Below are positions 37,901 through 52,329 of a stretch of DNA of 64,000 bases, piece after piece. Position numbers and translations under genes: made by a program. Positions within the stretch are counted from its first letter, which is position 1; every line of letters begins with the position of its first letter. The DNA comes from Strigamia acuminata. Its lineage: Eukaryota; Arthropoda; Chilopoda; Geophilomorpha; Linotaeniidae. The notes beneath the pieces were generated by a model. It worked only from the letters and a program-made list of their open reading frames with translations, was not told the DNA's origin and did not search any database. The stretch spans positions 345,728 through 409,727 of the forward strand of contig CASHSZ010000029.1 in assembly GCA_949358305.1 (NCBI GenBank), read 5' to 3'.

Positions 37901-39650
37901 AAACACTATTTCTGAACATTCAGAGACATTGGTCTTGTGGTGTTTGTGCTAAGTCAACTGTGATGAGATCAAAAGTCTATTCTCCCAAATCATCGGTTGA
38001 ATGTTTCTAAAACTTACATTGGAGTTTTCTACTAAGGTTTAAACACTATTTCTGAACATTCAGAGACATTGGTCTTGTGGTGTTTGTGCTAAGTCAACTG
38101 TGATGAGATCAAAAGTCTATTCTCCCAAATCATCGGTTAAATGTTTCTAAAACTTACATTGGAGCCTTCTACTAAGGTTTAAACACTATTTCTGAACATT
38201 CAGAGACATTGGTCTTGTGGTGTTTGTGCTAAGTCAACTGTGATGAGATCAAAAGTCTATTCTCCCAAATCATCGGTTGGATGTTTCTAAAACTTACATT
38301 GGAGCCTTCTACTAAGGTTTAAACACTATTTCTGAACATTCAGAGACATTGGACTTGTGGTGTTTGTGCTAAGTCAACTGCGATGTAAAATGAGCTCAAA
38401 ATTTTTTTTTCAAAATTTATTGCTTAGGTGTTGCTAAAACTTATATTGAAGGCTTCTACTAAGGTTTAAACACTATTTCTGAACATTCAGAGACATTGGT
38501 CTTGTGGTGTTTGTGCTAAGTCAACTGTGATGAGATCAAAAGTCTATTCTCCCAAATCATCGGTTAAATGTTATAAAACTTACATTGGAGCCTTCTACTA
38601 AGGTTTAAACACTATTTCTGAACATTCAGAGACATTGGTCTTGTGGTGTTTGTGCTAAGTCAACTGTGATGAGATCAAAAGTCTATTCTCCCAAATCATT
38701 GGTTGGATGTTTCTAAAACTTACATTGGAGCCTTCTACTAAGGTTTAAACACTATTTCTGAACATTCAGAGACATTGGTCTTGTGGTGTTTGTGCTAAGT
38801 CAACTGTGATGAGATCAAAAGTCTATTCTCCCAAATCATCGGTTAAATGTTATAAAACTTACATTGGAGCCTTCTACTAAGGTTTAAACACTATTTCTGA
38901 ACATTCAGAGACATTGGTCTTGTGGTGTTTGTGCAAAGTCAACTGTGATGAGATCAAAAGTCTATTCTCCCAAATCATCGGTTGGATGTTTCTAAAACTT
39001 ACATTGGAGCCTTCTACTAAGGTTTAAACACTATTTCTGAACATTCAGAGACATTGGTCTTGTGGTGTTTGTGCTAAGTCAACTGTGATGAGATCAAAAG
39101 TCTATTCTCCCAAATCATTGGTTGGATGTTTCTAAAACTTACATTGGAGCCTTCTACTAAGGTTTAAACACTATTTCTGAACATTCAGAGACATTGGTCT
39201 TGTGGTGTTTGTGCTAAGTCAACTGTGATGAGATCAAAAGTCTATTCTCCCAAATCATCGGTTAAATGTTTCTAAAACTGACATTGGAGCCTTCTACTAA
39301 GGTTTAAACACTATTTCTGAACATTCAGAGACATTGGTCTTGTGGTGTTTGTGCTAAGTCAACTGTGATGAGATCAAAAGTCTATTCTCCCAAATCATCG
39401 GTTGGATGTTTCTAAAACTTACATTGGAGCCTTCTACTAAGGTTTAAACACTATTTCTGAACATTCAGAGACATTGGACTTGTGGTGTTTGTGCTAAGTC
39501 AACTGCGATGTAAAATGAGCTCAAAATTTTTTTTTCAAAATTTATTGCTTAGGTGTTGCTAAAACTTATATTGAAGGCTTCTACTAAGGTTTAAACACTA
39601 TTTCTGAACATTCAGAGACATTGGTCTTGTGGTGTTTGTGCTAAGTCAAC
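34970..39650 (+). repeat. Higher-order repeat with 2407/2266-bp shifts
   Basis: ATTGGTGTTGTGG occurs at 35094 and 37501 and ATTGGAGTTTTC at 35611 and 38018, both a shift of 2407. Further right, GTGCAAAGTC (36665 and 38931) and AACTGACATTGG (about 37011 and 39277) show a shift of 2266. The 141-bp difference is one monomer, so one copy gained or lost a monomer between these markers. Confidence 0.8.
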
Positions 39651-40449
39651 TGCGATGTAAAATGAGCTCAAAATTTTTTTTTCAAAATTTAATGCTTGGG
39701 TGTTGCTAAAACTTATATTGAAGGCTTCTACTAAGGTTTAAACACTATTTCTGAACATTCAGAGACATTGGACTTGTGGTGTTTGTGCTAAGTCAACTGT
39801 GATGAGATCAAAAGTCTATTCTCCCAAATCATTGGTTGGATGTTTCTAAAACTTACATTGGAGCCTTCTACTAAGGTTTAAACACTATTTCTGAACATTC
39901 AGAGACATTGGTCTTCTGGTGTTTGTGCTAAGTCAACTGTGATGAGATCAAAAGTCTATTCTCCCAAATCATTGGTTGGATGTTTCTAAAACTTACATTG
40001 GAGCCTTCTACTAAGGTTTAAACACTATTTCTGAACATTCAGAGACATTGGTCTTGTGGTGTTTGTGCTAAGTCAACTGTGATGAGATCAAAAGTCTATT
40101 CTCCCAAATCATCGGTTGAATGTTTCTAAAACTTACATTGGAGCCTTCTACTAAGGTTTAAACACTATTTCTGAACATTCAGAGACATTGGTCTTGTGGT
40201 GTTTGTGCTAAGTCAACTGTGATGAGATCAAAAGTCTATTCTCCCAAATCATCGGTTAAATGTTTCTAAAACTTACATTGGAGCCTTCTACTAAGGTTTA
40301 AACACTATTTCTGAACATTCAGAGACATTGGTCTTGTGGTGTTTGTGCTAAGTCAACTGTGATGAGATCAAAAGTCTATTCTCCCAAATCATTGGTTGGA
40401 TGTTTCTAAAACTTACATTGGAGCCTTCTACTAAGGTTTAAACACTATT

Positions 40450-43400
40450 TCTGAACATTCAGAGACATTGGTCTTGTGGTGTTTGTGCTAAGTCAACTGT
40501 GATGAGATCAAAAGTCTATTCTCCCAAATCATCGGTTGGATGTTTCTAAAACTTACATTGGAGCCTTCTACTAAGGTTTAAACACTATTTCTGAACATTC
40601 AGAGACATTGGTCTTGTGGTGTTTGTGCTAAGTCAACTGTGATGAGATCAAAAGTCTATTCTCCCAAATCATTGGTTGGATGTTTCTAAAACTTACATTG
40701 GAGCCTTCTACTAAGGTTTAAACACTATTTCTGAACATTCAGAGACATTGGTCTTGTGGTGTTTGTGCTAAGTCAACTGTGATGAGATCAAAAGTCTATT
40801 CTCCCAAATCATCGGTTGGATGTTTCTAAAACTTACATTGGAGCCTTCTACTAAGGTTTAAACACTATTTCTGAACATTCAGAGACATTGGACTTGTGGT
40901 GTTTGTGCTAAGTCAACTGCGATGTAAAATGAGCTCAAAATTTTTTTTTCAAAATTTATTGCTTAGGTGTTGCTAAAACTTATATTGAAGGCTTCTACTA
41001 AGGTTTAAACACTATTTCTGAACATTCAGAGACATTGGTCTTGTGGTGTTTGTGCTAAGTCAACTGTGATGAGATCAAAAGTCTATTCTCCCAAATCATT
41101 AGTTGGATGTTTCTAAAACTTACATTGGAGCCTTCTACTAAGGTTTAAACACTATTTCTGAACATTCAGAGACATTGGTCTTGTGGTGTTTGTGCTAAGT
41201 CAACTGTGATGAGATCAAAAGTCTATTCTCCCAAATCATCGGTTGGATGTTTCTAAAACTTACATTGGAGCCTTCTACTAAGGTTTAAACACTATTTCTG
41301 AACATTCAGAGACATTGGACTTGTGGTGTTTGTGCTAAGTCAACTGCGATGTAAAATGAGCTCAAAATTTTTTTTTCAAAATTTATTGCTTAGGTGTTGC
41401 TAAAACTTATATTGAAGGCTTCTACTAAGGTTTAAACACTATTTCTGAACATTCAGAGACATTGGTCTTGTGGTGTTTGTGCTAAGTCAACTGCGATGTA
41501 AAATGAGCTCAAAATTTTTTTTTCAAAATTTAATGCTTGGGTGTTGCTAAAACTTATATTGAAGGCTTCTACTAAGGTTTAAACACTATTTCTGAACATT
41601 CAGAGACATTGGACTTGTGGTGTTTGTGCTAAGTCAACTGTGATGAGATCAAAAGTCTATTCTCCCCAATCATCGGTTGGATGTTTCTAAAACTTACATT
41701 GGAGCCTTCTACTAAGGTTTAAACACTATTTCTGAACATTCAGAGACATTGGTCTTGTGGTGTTTGTGCTAAGTCAACTGTGATGAGATCAAAAGTCTAT
41801 TCTCCCAAATCATTGGTTGGATGTTTCTAAAACTTACATTGGAGCCTTCTACTAAGGTTTAAACACTATTTCTGAACATTCAGAGACATTGGTCTTGTGG
41901 TGTTTGTGCTAAGTCAACTGTGATGAGATCAAAAGTCTATTCTCCCAAATCATCGGTTGGATGTTTCTAAAACTTACATTGGAGCCTTCTACTAAGGTTT
42001 AAACACTATTTCTGAACATTCAGAGACATTGGACTTGTGGTGTTTGTGCTAAGTCAACTGCGATGTAAAAGGAGCTCAAAATTTTTTTTTCAAAATTTAT
42101 TGCTTAGGTGTTGCTAAAACTTATATTGAAGGCTTCTACTAAGGTTTAAACACTATTTCTGAACATTCAGAGACATTGGACTTGTGGTGTTTGTGCTAAG
42201 TCAACTGTGATGAGATCAAAAGTCTATTCTCCCAAATCATTGGTTGGATGTTTCTAAAACTTACATTGGAGCCTTCTACTAAGGTTTAAACACTATTTCT
42301 GAACATTCAGAGACATTGGTCTTGTGGTGTTTGTGCTAAGTCAACTGTGATGAGATCAAAAGTCTATTCTCCCAAATCATCGGTTAAATGTTTCTAAAAC
42401 TTACATTGGAGCCTTCTACTAAGGTTTAAACACTATTTCTGAACATTCAGAGACATTGGTCTTGTGGTGTTTGTGCTAAGTCAACTGTGATGAGATCAAA
42501 AGTCTATTCTCCCAAATCATCGGTTGGATGTTTCTAAAACTTACATTGGAGCCTTCTACTAAGGTTTAAACACTATTTCTGAACATTCAGAGACATTGGT
42601 CTTGTGGTGTTTGTGCTAAGTCAACTGTGATGAGATCAAAAGTCTATTCTCCCAAATCATCGGTTGGATGTTTCTAAAACTTACATTGGAGCCTTCTACT
42701 AAGGTTTAAACACTATTTCTGAACATTCAGAGACATTGGTCTTGTGGTGTTTGTGCTAAGTCAACTGTGATGAGATCAAAAGTCTATTCTCCCAAATCAT
42801 CGGTTGGATGTTTCTAAAACTTACATTGGAGCCTTCTACTAAGGTTTAAACACTATTTCTGAACATTCAGAGACATTGGACTTGTGGTGTTTGTGCTAAG
42901 TCAACTGCGATGTAAAATGAGCTCAAAATTTTTTTCTTCAAAATTTAATGCTTGGGTGTTGCTAAAACTTATATTGAAGGCTTCTACTAAGGTTTAAACA
43001 CTATTTCTGAACATACAGAGACATTGGACTTGTGGTGTTTGTGCTAAGTAACTGTGATGAGATCAAAAGTCTATTCTCCCAAATCATTGCTTGGATGATG
43101 CTAAAACTTACATTGAAGGCTTCTACTAAGGTTTAAACACTATTTCTGAACATTCAGAGACATTGGTCTTGTGGTGTTTGTGCTAAGTCAACTGTGATGA
43201 GATCAAAAGTCTATTCTCCCAAATCATCGGTTGGATGTTTCTAAAACTTACATTGGAGCCTTCTACTAAGGTTTAAACACTATTTCTGAACATTCAGAGA
43301 CATTGGTCTTGTGGTGTTTGTGCTAAGTCAACTGTGATGAGATCAAAAGTCTATTCTCCCAAATCATTGGTTGGATGTTTCTAAAACTTACATTGGAGCC

Positions 43401-45905
43401 TTCTACTAAGGTTTAAACACTATTTCTGAACATTCAGAGACATTGGTCTTGTGGTGTTTGTGCTAAGTCAACTGTGATGAGATCAAAAGTCTATTCTCCC
43501 AAATCATCGGTTGGATGTTTCTAAAACTTACATTGGAGCCTTCTACTAAGGTTTAAACACTATTTCTGAACATTCAGAGACATTGGACTTGTGGTGTTTG
43601 TGCTAAGTCAACTGCGATGTAAAATGAGCTCAAAATTTTTTTTTCAAAATTTATTGCTTAGGTGTTGCTAAAACTTATATTGAAGGCTTCTACTAAGGTT
43701 TAAACACTATTTCTGAACATTCAGAGACATTGGTCTTGTGGTGTTTGTGCTAAGTCAACTGTGATGAGATCAAAAGTCTATTCTCCCAAATCATTAGTTG
43801 GATGTTTCTAAAACTTACATTGGAGCCTTCTACTAAGGTTTAAACACTATTTCTGAACATTCAGAGACATTGGTCTTGTGGTGTTTGTGCTAAGTCAACT
43901 GTGATGAGATCAAAAGTCTATTCTCCCAAATCATCGGTTGGATGTTTCTAAAACTTACATTGGAGCCTTCTACTAAGGTTTAAACACTATTTCTGAACAT
44001 TCAGAGACATTGGACTTGTGGTGTTTGTGCTAAGTCAACTGCGATGTAAAATGAGCTCAAAATTTTTTTTTCAAAATTTATTGCTTAGGTGTTGCTAAAA
44101 CTTATATTGAAGGCTTCTACTAAGGTTTAAACACTATTTCTGAACATTCAGAGACATTGGTCTTGTGGTGTTTGTGCTAAGTCAACTGCGATGTAAAATG
44201 AGCTCAAAATTTTTTTTTCAAAATTTAATGCTTGGGTGTTGCTAAAACTTATATTGAAGGCTTCTACTAAGGTTTAAACACTATTTCTGAACATTCAGAG
44301 ACATTGGACTTGTGGTGTTTGTGCTAAGTCAACTGTGATGAGATCAAAAGTCTATTCTCCCCAATCATCGGTTGGATGTTTCTAAAACTTACATTGGAGC
44401 CTTCTACTAAGGTTTAAACACTATTTCTGAACATTCAGAGACATTGGTCTTGTGGTGTTTGTGCTAAGTCAACTGTGATGAGATCAAAAGTCTATTCTCC
44501 CAAATCATTGGTTGGATGTTTCTAAAACTTACATTGGAGCCTTCTACTAAGGTTTAAACACTATTTCTGAACATTCAGAGACATTGGTCTTGTGGTGTTT
44601 GTGCTAAGTCAACTGTGATGAGATCAAAAGTCTATTCTCCCAAATCATCGGTTGGATGTTTCTAAAACTTACATTGGAGCCTTCTACTAAGGTTTAAACA
44701 CTATTTCTGAACATTCAGAGACATTGGACTTGTGGTGTTTGTGCTAAGTCAACTGCGATGTAAAAGGAGCTCAAAATTTTTTTTTCAAAATTTATTGCTT
44801 AGGTGTTGCTAAAACTTATATTGAAGGCTTCTACTAAGGTTTAAACACTATTTCTGAACATTCAGAGACATTGGACTTGTGGTGTTTGTGCTAAGTCAAC
44901 TGTGATGAGATCAAAAGTCTATTCTCCCAAATCATTGGTTGGATGTTTCTAAAACTTACATTGGAGCCTTCTACTAAGGTTTAAACACTATTTCTGAACA
45001 TTCAGAGACATTGGTCTTGTGGTGTTTGTGCTAAGTCAACTGTGATGAGATCAAAAGTCTATTCTCCCAAATCATCGGTTAAATGTTTCTAAAACTTACA
45101 TTGGAGCCTTCTACTAAGGTTTAAACACTATTTCTGAACATTCAGAGACATTGGTCTTGTGGTGTTTGTGCTAAGTCAACTGTGATGAGATCAAAAGTCT
45201 ATTCTCCCAAATCATCGGTTGGATGTTTCTAAAACTTACATTGGAGCCTTCTACTAAGGTTTAAACACTATTTCTGAACATTCAGAGACATTGGTCTTGT
45301 GGTGTTTGTGCTAAGTCAACTGTGATGAGATCAAAAGTCTATTCTCCCAAATCATCGGTTGGATGTTTCTAAAACTTACATTGGAGCCTTCTACTAAGGT
45401 TTAAACACTATTTCTGAACATTCAGAGACATTGGTCTTGTGGTGTTTGTGCTAAGTCAACTGTGATGAGATCAAAAGTCTATTCTCCCAAATCATCGGTT
45501 GGATGTTTCTAAAACTTACATTGGAGCCTTCTACTAAGGTTTAAACACTATTTCTGAACATTCAGAGACATTGGACTTGTGGTGTTTGTGCTAAGTCAAC
45601 TGCGATGTAAAATGAGCTCAAAATTTTTTTCTTCAAAATTTAATGCTTGGGTGTTGCTAAAACTTATATTGAAGGCTTCTACTAAGGTTTAAACACTATT
45701 TCTGAACATACAGAGACATTGGACTTGTGGTGTTTGTGCTAAGTAACTGTGATGAGATCAAAAGTCTATTCTCCCAAATCATTGCTTGGATGATGCTAAA
45801 ACTTACATTGAAGGCTTCTACTAAGGTTTAAACACTATTTCTGAACATTCAGAGACATTGGTCTTGTGGTGTTTGTGCTAAGTCAACTGTGATGAGATCA
45901 AAAGT
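40450..45905 (+). repeat. Higher-order repeat, two copies of a 2695-bp unit
   Basis: Four private variants recur at exactly 2695 bp: TCATTAGTTGG (41096, 43791), TCTCCCCAAT (41661, 44356), TAAAAGGAGCTC (GGAGC at 42071, 44766) and GGATGATGC (about 43097, 45792). Between these markers monomer order is the same in both copies. Confidence 0.88.
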
Positions 45906-46999
45906 CTATTCTCCCAAATCATCGGTTGAATGTTTCTAAAACTTACATTGGAGCCTTCTACTAAGGTTTAAACACTATTTCTGAACATTCAGAGACATTG
46001 GTCTTGTGGTGTTTGTGCTAAGTCAACTGTGATGAGATCAAAAGTCTATTCTCCCAAATCATCGGTTAAATGTTATAAAACTTACATTGGAGCCTTCTAC
46101 TAAGGTTTAAACACTATTTCTGAACATTCAGAGACATTGGTCTTGTGGTGTTTGTGCTAAGTCAACTGTGATGAGATCAAAAGTCTATTCTCTCAAATCA
46201 TCGGTTGGATGTTTCTAAAACTTACATTGGAGCCTTCTACTAAGGTTTAAACACTATTTCTAAACATTCAGAGACATTGGTCTTGTGGTGTTTGTGCTAA
46301 GTCAACTGTGATGAGATCAAAAGTCTATTCTCCCAAATCATCGGTTAAATGTTTCTAAAACTTACATTGGAGCCTTCTACTAAGGTTTAAACACTATTTC
46401 TGAACATTCAGAGACATTGGTCTTGTGGTGTTTGTGCTAAGTCAACTGTGATGAGATCAAAAGTCTATTCTCCCAAATCATCGGTTGGATGTTTCTAAAA
46501 CTTACATTGGAGCCTTCTACTAAGGTTTAAACACTATTTCTGAACATTCAGAGACATTGGACTTGTGGTGTTTGTGCTAAGTCAACTGCGATGTAAAATG
46601 AGCTCAAAATTTTTTTTTCAAAATTTATTGCTTAGGTGTTGCTAAAACTTATATTGAAGGCTTCTACTAAGGTTTAAACACTATTTCTGAACATTCAGAG
46701 ACATTGGTCTTGTGGTGTTTGTGCTAAGTCAACTGTGATGAGATCAAAAGTCTATTCTCCCAAATCATTGGTTGGATGTTTCTAAAACTTACATTGGAGC
46801 CTTCTACTAAGGTTTAAACACTATTTCTGAACATTCAGAGACATTGGTCTTGTGGTGTTTGTGCTAAGTCAACTGTGATGAGATCAAAAGTCTATTCTCC
46901 CAAATCATCGGTTGGATGTTTCTAAAACTTACATTGGAGCCTTCTACTAAGGTTTAAACACTATTTCTGAACATTCAGAGACATTGGTCTTGTGGTGTT

Positions 47000-49900
47000 T
47001 GTGCTAAGTCAACTGTGATGAGATCAAAAGTCTATTCTCCCAAATCATCGGTTGGATGTTTCTAAAACTTACATTGGAGCCTTCTACTAAGGTTTAAACA
47101 CTATTTCTGAACATTCAGAGACATTGGTCTTGTGGTGTTTGTGCTAAGTCAACTGTGATGAGATCAAAAGTCTATTCTCCCAAATCATCGGTTGGATGTT
47201 TCTAAAACTTACATTGGAGCCTTCTACTAAGGTTTAAACACTATTTCTGAACATTCAGAGACATTGGACTTGTGGTGTTTGTGCTAAGTCAACTGCGATG
47301 TAAAATGAGCTCAAAATTTTTTTCTTCAAAATTTAATGCTTGGGTGTTGCTAAAACTTATATTGAAGGCTTCTACTAAGGTTTAAACACTATTTCTGAAC
47401 ATACAGAGACATTGGACTTGTGGTGTTTGTGCTAAGTAACTGTGATGAGATCAAAAGTCTATTCTCCCAAATCATTGCTTGGATGATGCTAAAACTTACA
47501 TTGAAGGCTTCTACTAAGGTTTAAACACTATTTCTGAACATTCAGAGACATTGGTCTTGTGGTGTTTGTGCTAAGTCAACTGTGATGAGATCAAAAGTCT
47601 ATTCTCCCAAATCATCGGTTGGATGTTTCTAAAACTTACATTGGAGCCTTCTACTAAGGTTTAAACACTATTTCTGAACATTCAGAGACATTGGTCTTAT
47701 GGTGTTTGTGCTAAGTCAACTATGATGAGATCAAAAGTCTATTCTCCCAAATCATCGGTTGAATGTTTCTAAAACTTACATTGGAGCCTTCTACTAAGGT
47801 TTAAACACTATTTCTGAACATTCAGAGACATTGGTCTTGTGGTGTTTGTGCTAAGTCAACTGTGATGAGATCAAAAGTCTATTCTCCCAAATCATCGGTT
47901 GGATGTTTCTAAAACTTACATTGGAGCCTTCTACTAAGGTTTAAACACTATTTCTGAACATTCAGAGACATTGGTCTTGTGGTGTTTGTGCTAAGTCAAC
48001 TGTGATGAGATCAAAAGTCTATTCTCCCAAATCATCGGTTGGATGTTTCTAAAACTTACATTGGAGCCTTCTACTAAGGTTTAAACACTATTTCTGAACA
48101 TTCAGAGACATTGGACTTGTGGTGTTTGTGCTAAGTCAACTGCGATGTGAAATGAGCTCAAAATTTTTTTTTCAAAATTTATTGCTTAGGTGTTGCTAAA
48201 ACTTATATTGAAGGCTTCTACTAAGGTTTAAACACTATTTCTGAACATTCAGAGACATTGGTCTTGTGGTGTTTGTGCTAAGTCAACTGCGATGTGAAAT
48301 GAGCTCAAAATTTTTTTTTCAAAATTTAATGCTTGGGTGTTGCTAAAACTTATATTGAAGGCTTCTACTAAGGTTTAAACACTATTTCTGAACATTCAGA
48401 GACATTAGACTTGTGGTGTTTGTGCTAAGTCAACTGTGATGAGATCAAAAGTTTATTCTCCCAAATCATTCGTTGGATGTTTCTAAAACTTACATTGGAG
48501 CCTTCTACTAAGGTTTAAACACTATTTCTGAACATTCAGAGACATTGGTCTTGTGGTGTTTGTGCTAAGTCAACTGTGATGAGATCAAAAGTCTATTCTC
48601 CCAAATCATCGGTTAAATGTTATAAAACTTACATTGGAGCCTTCTACTAAGGTTTAAACACTATTTCTGAACATTCAGAGACATTGGTCTTGTGGTGTTT
48701 GTGCTAAGTCAACTGTGATGAGATCAAAAGTCTATTCTCCCAAATCATCGGTTAAATGTTTCTAAAACTTACATTGGAGCCTTCTACTAAGGTTTAAACA
48801 CTATTTCTGAACATTCAGAGACATTGGACTTGTGGTGTTTGTGCTAAGTAACTGTGATGAGATCAAAAGTCTATTCTCCCAAATCATTGCTTGGATGTTG
48901 CTAAAACTTACATTGAAGGCTTCTACTAAGGTTTAAACACTATTTCTGAACATTCAGAGACATTGGTCTTGTGGTGTTTGTGCTAAGTCAACTGTGATGA
49001 GATCAAAAGTCTATTCTCCCAAATCATCGGTTGGATGTTTCTAAAACTTACATTGGAGCCTTCTACTAAGGTTTAAACACTATTTCTGAACATTCAGAGA
49101 CATTGGTCTTGTGGTGTTTGTGCTAAGTCAACTGTGATGAGATCAAAAGTCTATTCTCCCAAATCATCGGTTGGATGTTTCTAAAACTTACATTGGAGCC
49201 TTCTACTAAGGTTTAAACACTATTTCTGAACATTCAGAGACATTGGTCTTGTGGTGTTTGTGCTAAGTCAACTGTGATGAGATCAAAAGTCTATTCTCCC
49301 AAATCATCGGTTGGATGTTTCTAAAACTTACATTGGAGCCTTCTACTAAGGTTTAAACACTATTTCTGAACATTCAGAGACATTGGACTTGTGGTGTTTG
49401 TGCTAAGTCAACTGCGATGTAAAATGAGCTCAAAATTTTTTTCTTCAAAATTTAATGCTTGGGTGTTGCTAAAACTTATATTGAAGGCTTCTACTAAGGT
49501 TTAAACACTATTTCTGAACATACAGAGACATTGGACTTGTGGTGTTTGTGCTAAGTAACTGTGATGAGATCAAAAGTCTATTCTCCCAAATCATTGCTTG
49601 GATGATGCTAAAACTTACATTGAAGGCTTCTACTAAGGTTTAAACACTATTTCTGAACATTCAGAGACATTGGTCTTGTGGTGTTTGTGCTAAGTCAACT
49701 GTGATGAGATCAAAAGTCTATTCTCCCAAATCATCGGTTGGATGTTTCTAAAACTTACATTGGAGCCTTCTACTAAGGTTTAAACACTATTTCTGAACAT
49801 TCAGAGACATTGGTCTTATGGTGTTTGTGCTAAGTCAACTATGATGAGATCAAAAGTCTATTCTCCCAAATCATCGGTTGAATGTTTCTAAAACTTACAT

Positions 49901-51250
49901 TGGAGCCTTCTACTAAGGTTTAAACACTATTTCTGAACATTCAGAGACATTGGTCTTGTGGTGTTTGTGCTAAGTCAACTGTGATGAGATCAAAAGTCTA
50001 TTCTCCCAAATCATCGGTTGGATGTTTCTAAAACTTACATTGGAGCCTTCTACTAAGGTTTAAACACTATTTCTGAACATTCAGAGACATTGGTCTTGTG
50101 GTGTTTGTGCTAAGTCAACTGTGATGAGATCAAAAGTCTATTCTCCCAAATCATCGGTTGGATGTTTCTAAAACTTACATTGGAGCCTTCTACTAAGGTT
50201 TAAACACTATTTCTGAACATTCAGAGACATTGGACTTGTGGTGTTTGTGCTAAGTCAACTGCGATGTGAAATGAGCTCAAAATTTTTTTTTCAAAATTTA
50301 TTGCTTAGGTGTTGCTAAAACTTATATTGAAGGCTTCTACTAAGGTTTAAACACTATTTCTGAACATTCAGAGACATTGGTCTTGTGGTGTTTGTGCTAA
50401 GTCAACTGCGATGTGAAATGAGCTCAAAATTTTTTTTTCAAAATTTAATGCTTGGGTGTTGCTAAAACTTATATTGAAGGCTTCTACTAAGGTTTAAACA
50501 CTATTTCTGAACATTCAGAGACATTAGACTTGTGGTGTTTGTGCTAAGTCAACTGTGATGAGATCAAAAGTTTATTCTCCCAAATCATTCGTTGGATGTT
50601 TCTAAAACTTACATTGGAGCCTTCTACTAAGGTTTAAACACTATTTCTGAACATTCAGAGACATTGGTCTTGTGGTGTTTGTGCTAAGTCAACTGTGATG
50701 AGATCAAAAGTCTATTCTCCCAAATCATCGGTTAAATGTTATAAAACTTACATTGGAGCCTTCTACTAAGGTTTAAACACTATTTCTGAACATTCAGAGA
50801 CATTGGTCTTGTGGTGTTTGTGCTAAGTCAACTGTGATGAGATCAAAAGTCTATTCTCCCAAATCATCGGTTAAATGTTTCTAAAACTTACATTGGAGCC
50901 TTCTACTAAGGTTTAAACACTATTTCTGAACATTCAGAGACATTGGACTTGTGGTGTTTGTGCTAAGTAACTGTGATGAGATCAAAAGTCTATTCTCCCA
51001 AATCATTGCTTGGATGTTGCTAAAACTTACATTGAAGGCTTCTACTAAGGTTTAAACACTATTTCTGAACATTCAGAGACATTGGTCTTGTGGTGTTTGT
51101 GCTAAGTCAACTGTGATGAGATCAAAGTCTATTCTCCCAAATCATCGGTTGGATGTTTCTAAAACTTACATTGGAGCCTTCTACTAAGGTTTAAACACTA
51201 TTTCTGAACATTCAGAGACATTGGTCTTATGGTGTTTGTGCTAAGTCAAC
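47000..51250 (+). repeat. Higher-order repeat, two copies of a 2119-bp unit
   Basis: GGATGATGC at 47481 and 49600, and TTGGTCTTATGG at 47691 and 49810, give a 2119-bp shift. Each copy carries two GATGTGAAATG-type B monomers flanked by GATGTAAAATG-type ones, so each is a mosaic of the two array subfamilies. Confidence 0.82.
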
Positions 51251-52329
51251 TATGATGAGATCAAAAGTCTATTCTCCCAAATCATCGGTTGAATGTTTCT
51301 AAAACTTACATTGAAGCCTTCTACTAAGGTTTAAACACTATTTCTGAACATTCAGAGACATTGGACTTGTGGTGTTTGTGCTAAGTCAACTGCGATGTAA
51401 AATGAGCTCAAAATTTTTTTTTCAAAATTTATTGCTTAGGTGTTGCTAAAACTTATATTGAAGGCTTCTACTAAGGTTTAAACACTATTTCTGAACATTC
51501 AGAGACATTGGTCTTGTGGTGTTTGTGCTAAGTCAACTGCGATGTAAAATGAGCTCAAAATTTTTTTTTCAAAATTTAATGCTTGGGTGTTGCTAAAACT
51601 TATATTGAAGGCTTCTACTAAGGTTTAAACACTATTTCTGAACATTCAGAGACATTGGACTTGTGGTGTTTGTGCTAAGTCAACTGTGATGAGATCAAAA
51701 GTCTATTCTCCCAAATCATTGGTTGGATGTTTCTAAAACTTACATTGGAGCCTTCTACTAAGGTTTAAACACTATTTCTGAACATTCAGAGACATTGGTC
51801 TTGTGGTGTTTGTGCTAAGTCAACTGTGATGAGATCAAAAGTCTATTCTCCCAAATCATCGGTTGAATGTTTCTAAAACTTACATTGGAGCCTTCTACTA
51901 AGGTTTAAACACTATTTCTGAACATTCAGAGACATTGGTCTTGTGGTGTTTGTGCTAAGTCAACTGTGATGAGATCAAAAGTCTATTCTCCCAAATCATC
52001 GGTTAAATGTTTCTAAAACTTACATTGGAGCCTTCTACTAAGGTTTAAACACTATTTCTGAACATTCAGAGACATTGGTCTTGTGGTGTTTGTGCTAAGT
52101 CAACTGTGATGAGATCAAAAGTCTATTCTCCCAAATCATTGGTTGGATGTTTCTAAAACTTACATTGGAGCCTTCTACTAAGGTTTAAACACTATTTCTG
52201 AACATTCAGAGACATTGGTCTTGTGGTGTTTGTGCTAAGTCAACTGTGATGAGATCAAAAGTCTATTCTCCCAAATCATCGGTTGGATGTTTCTAAAACT
52301 TACATTGGAGCCTTCTACTAAGGTTTAAA

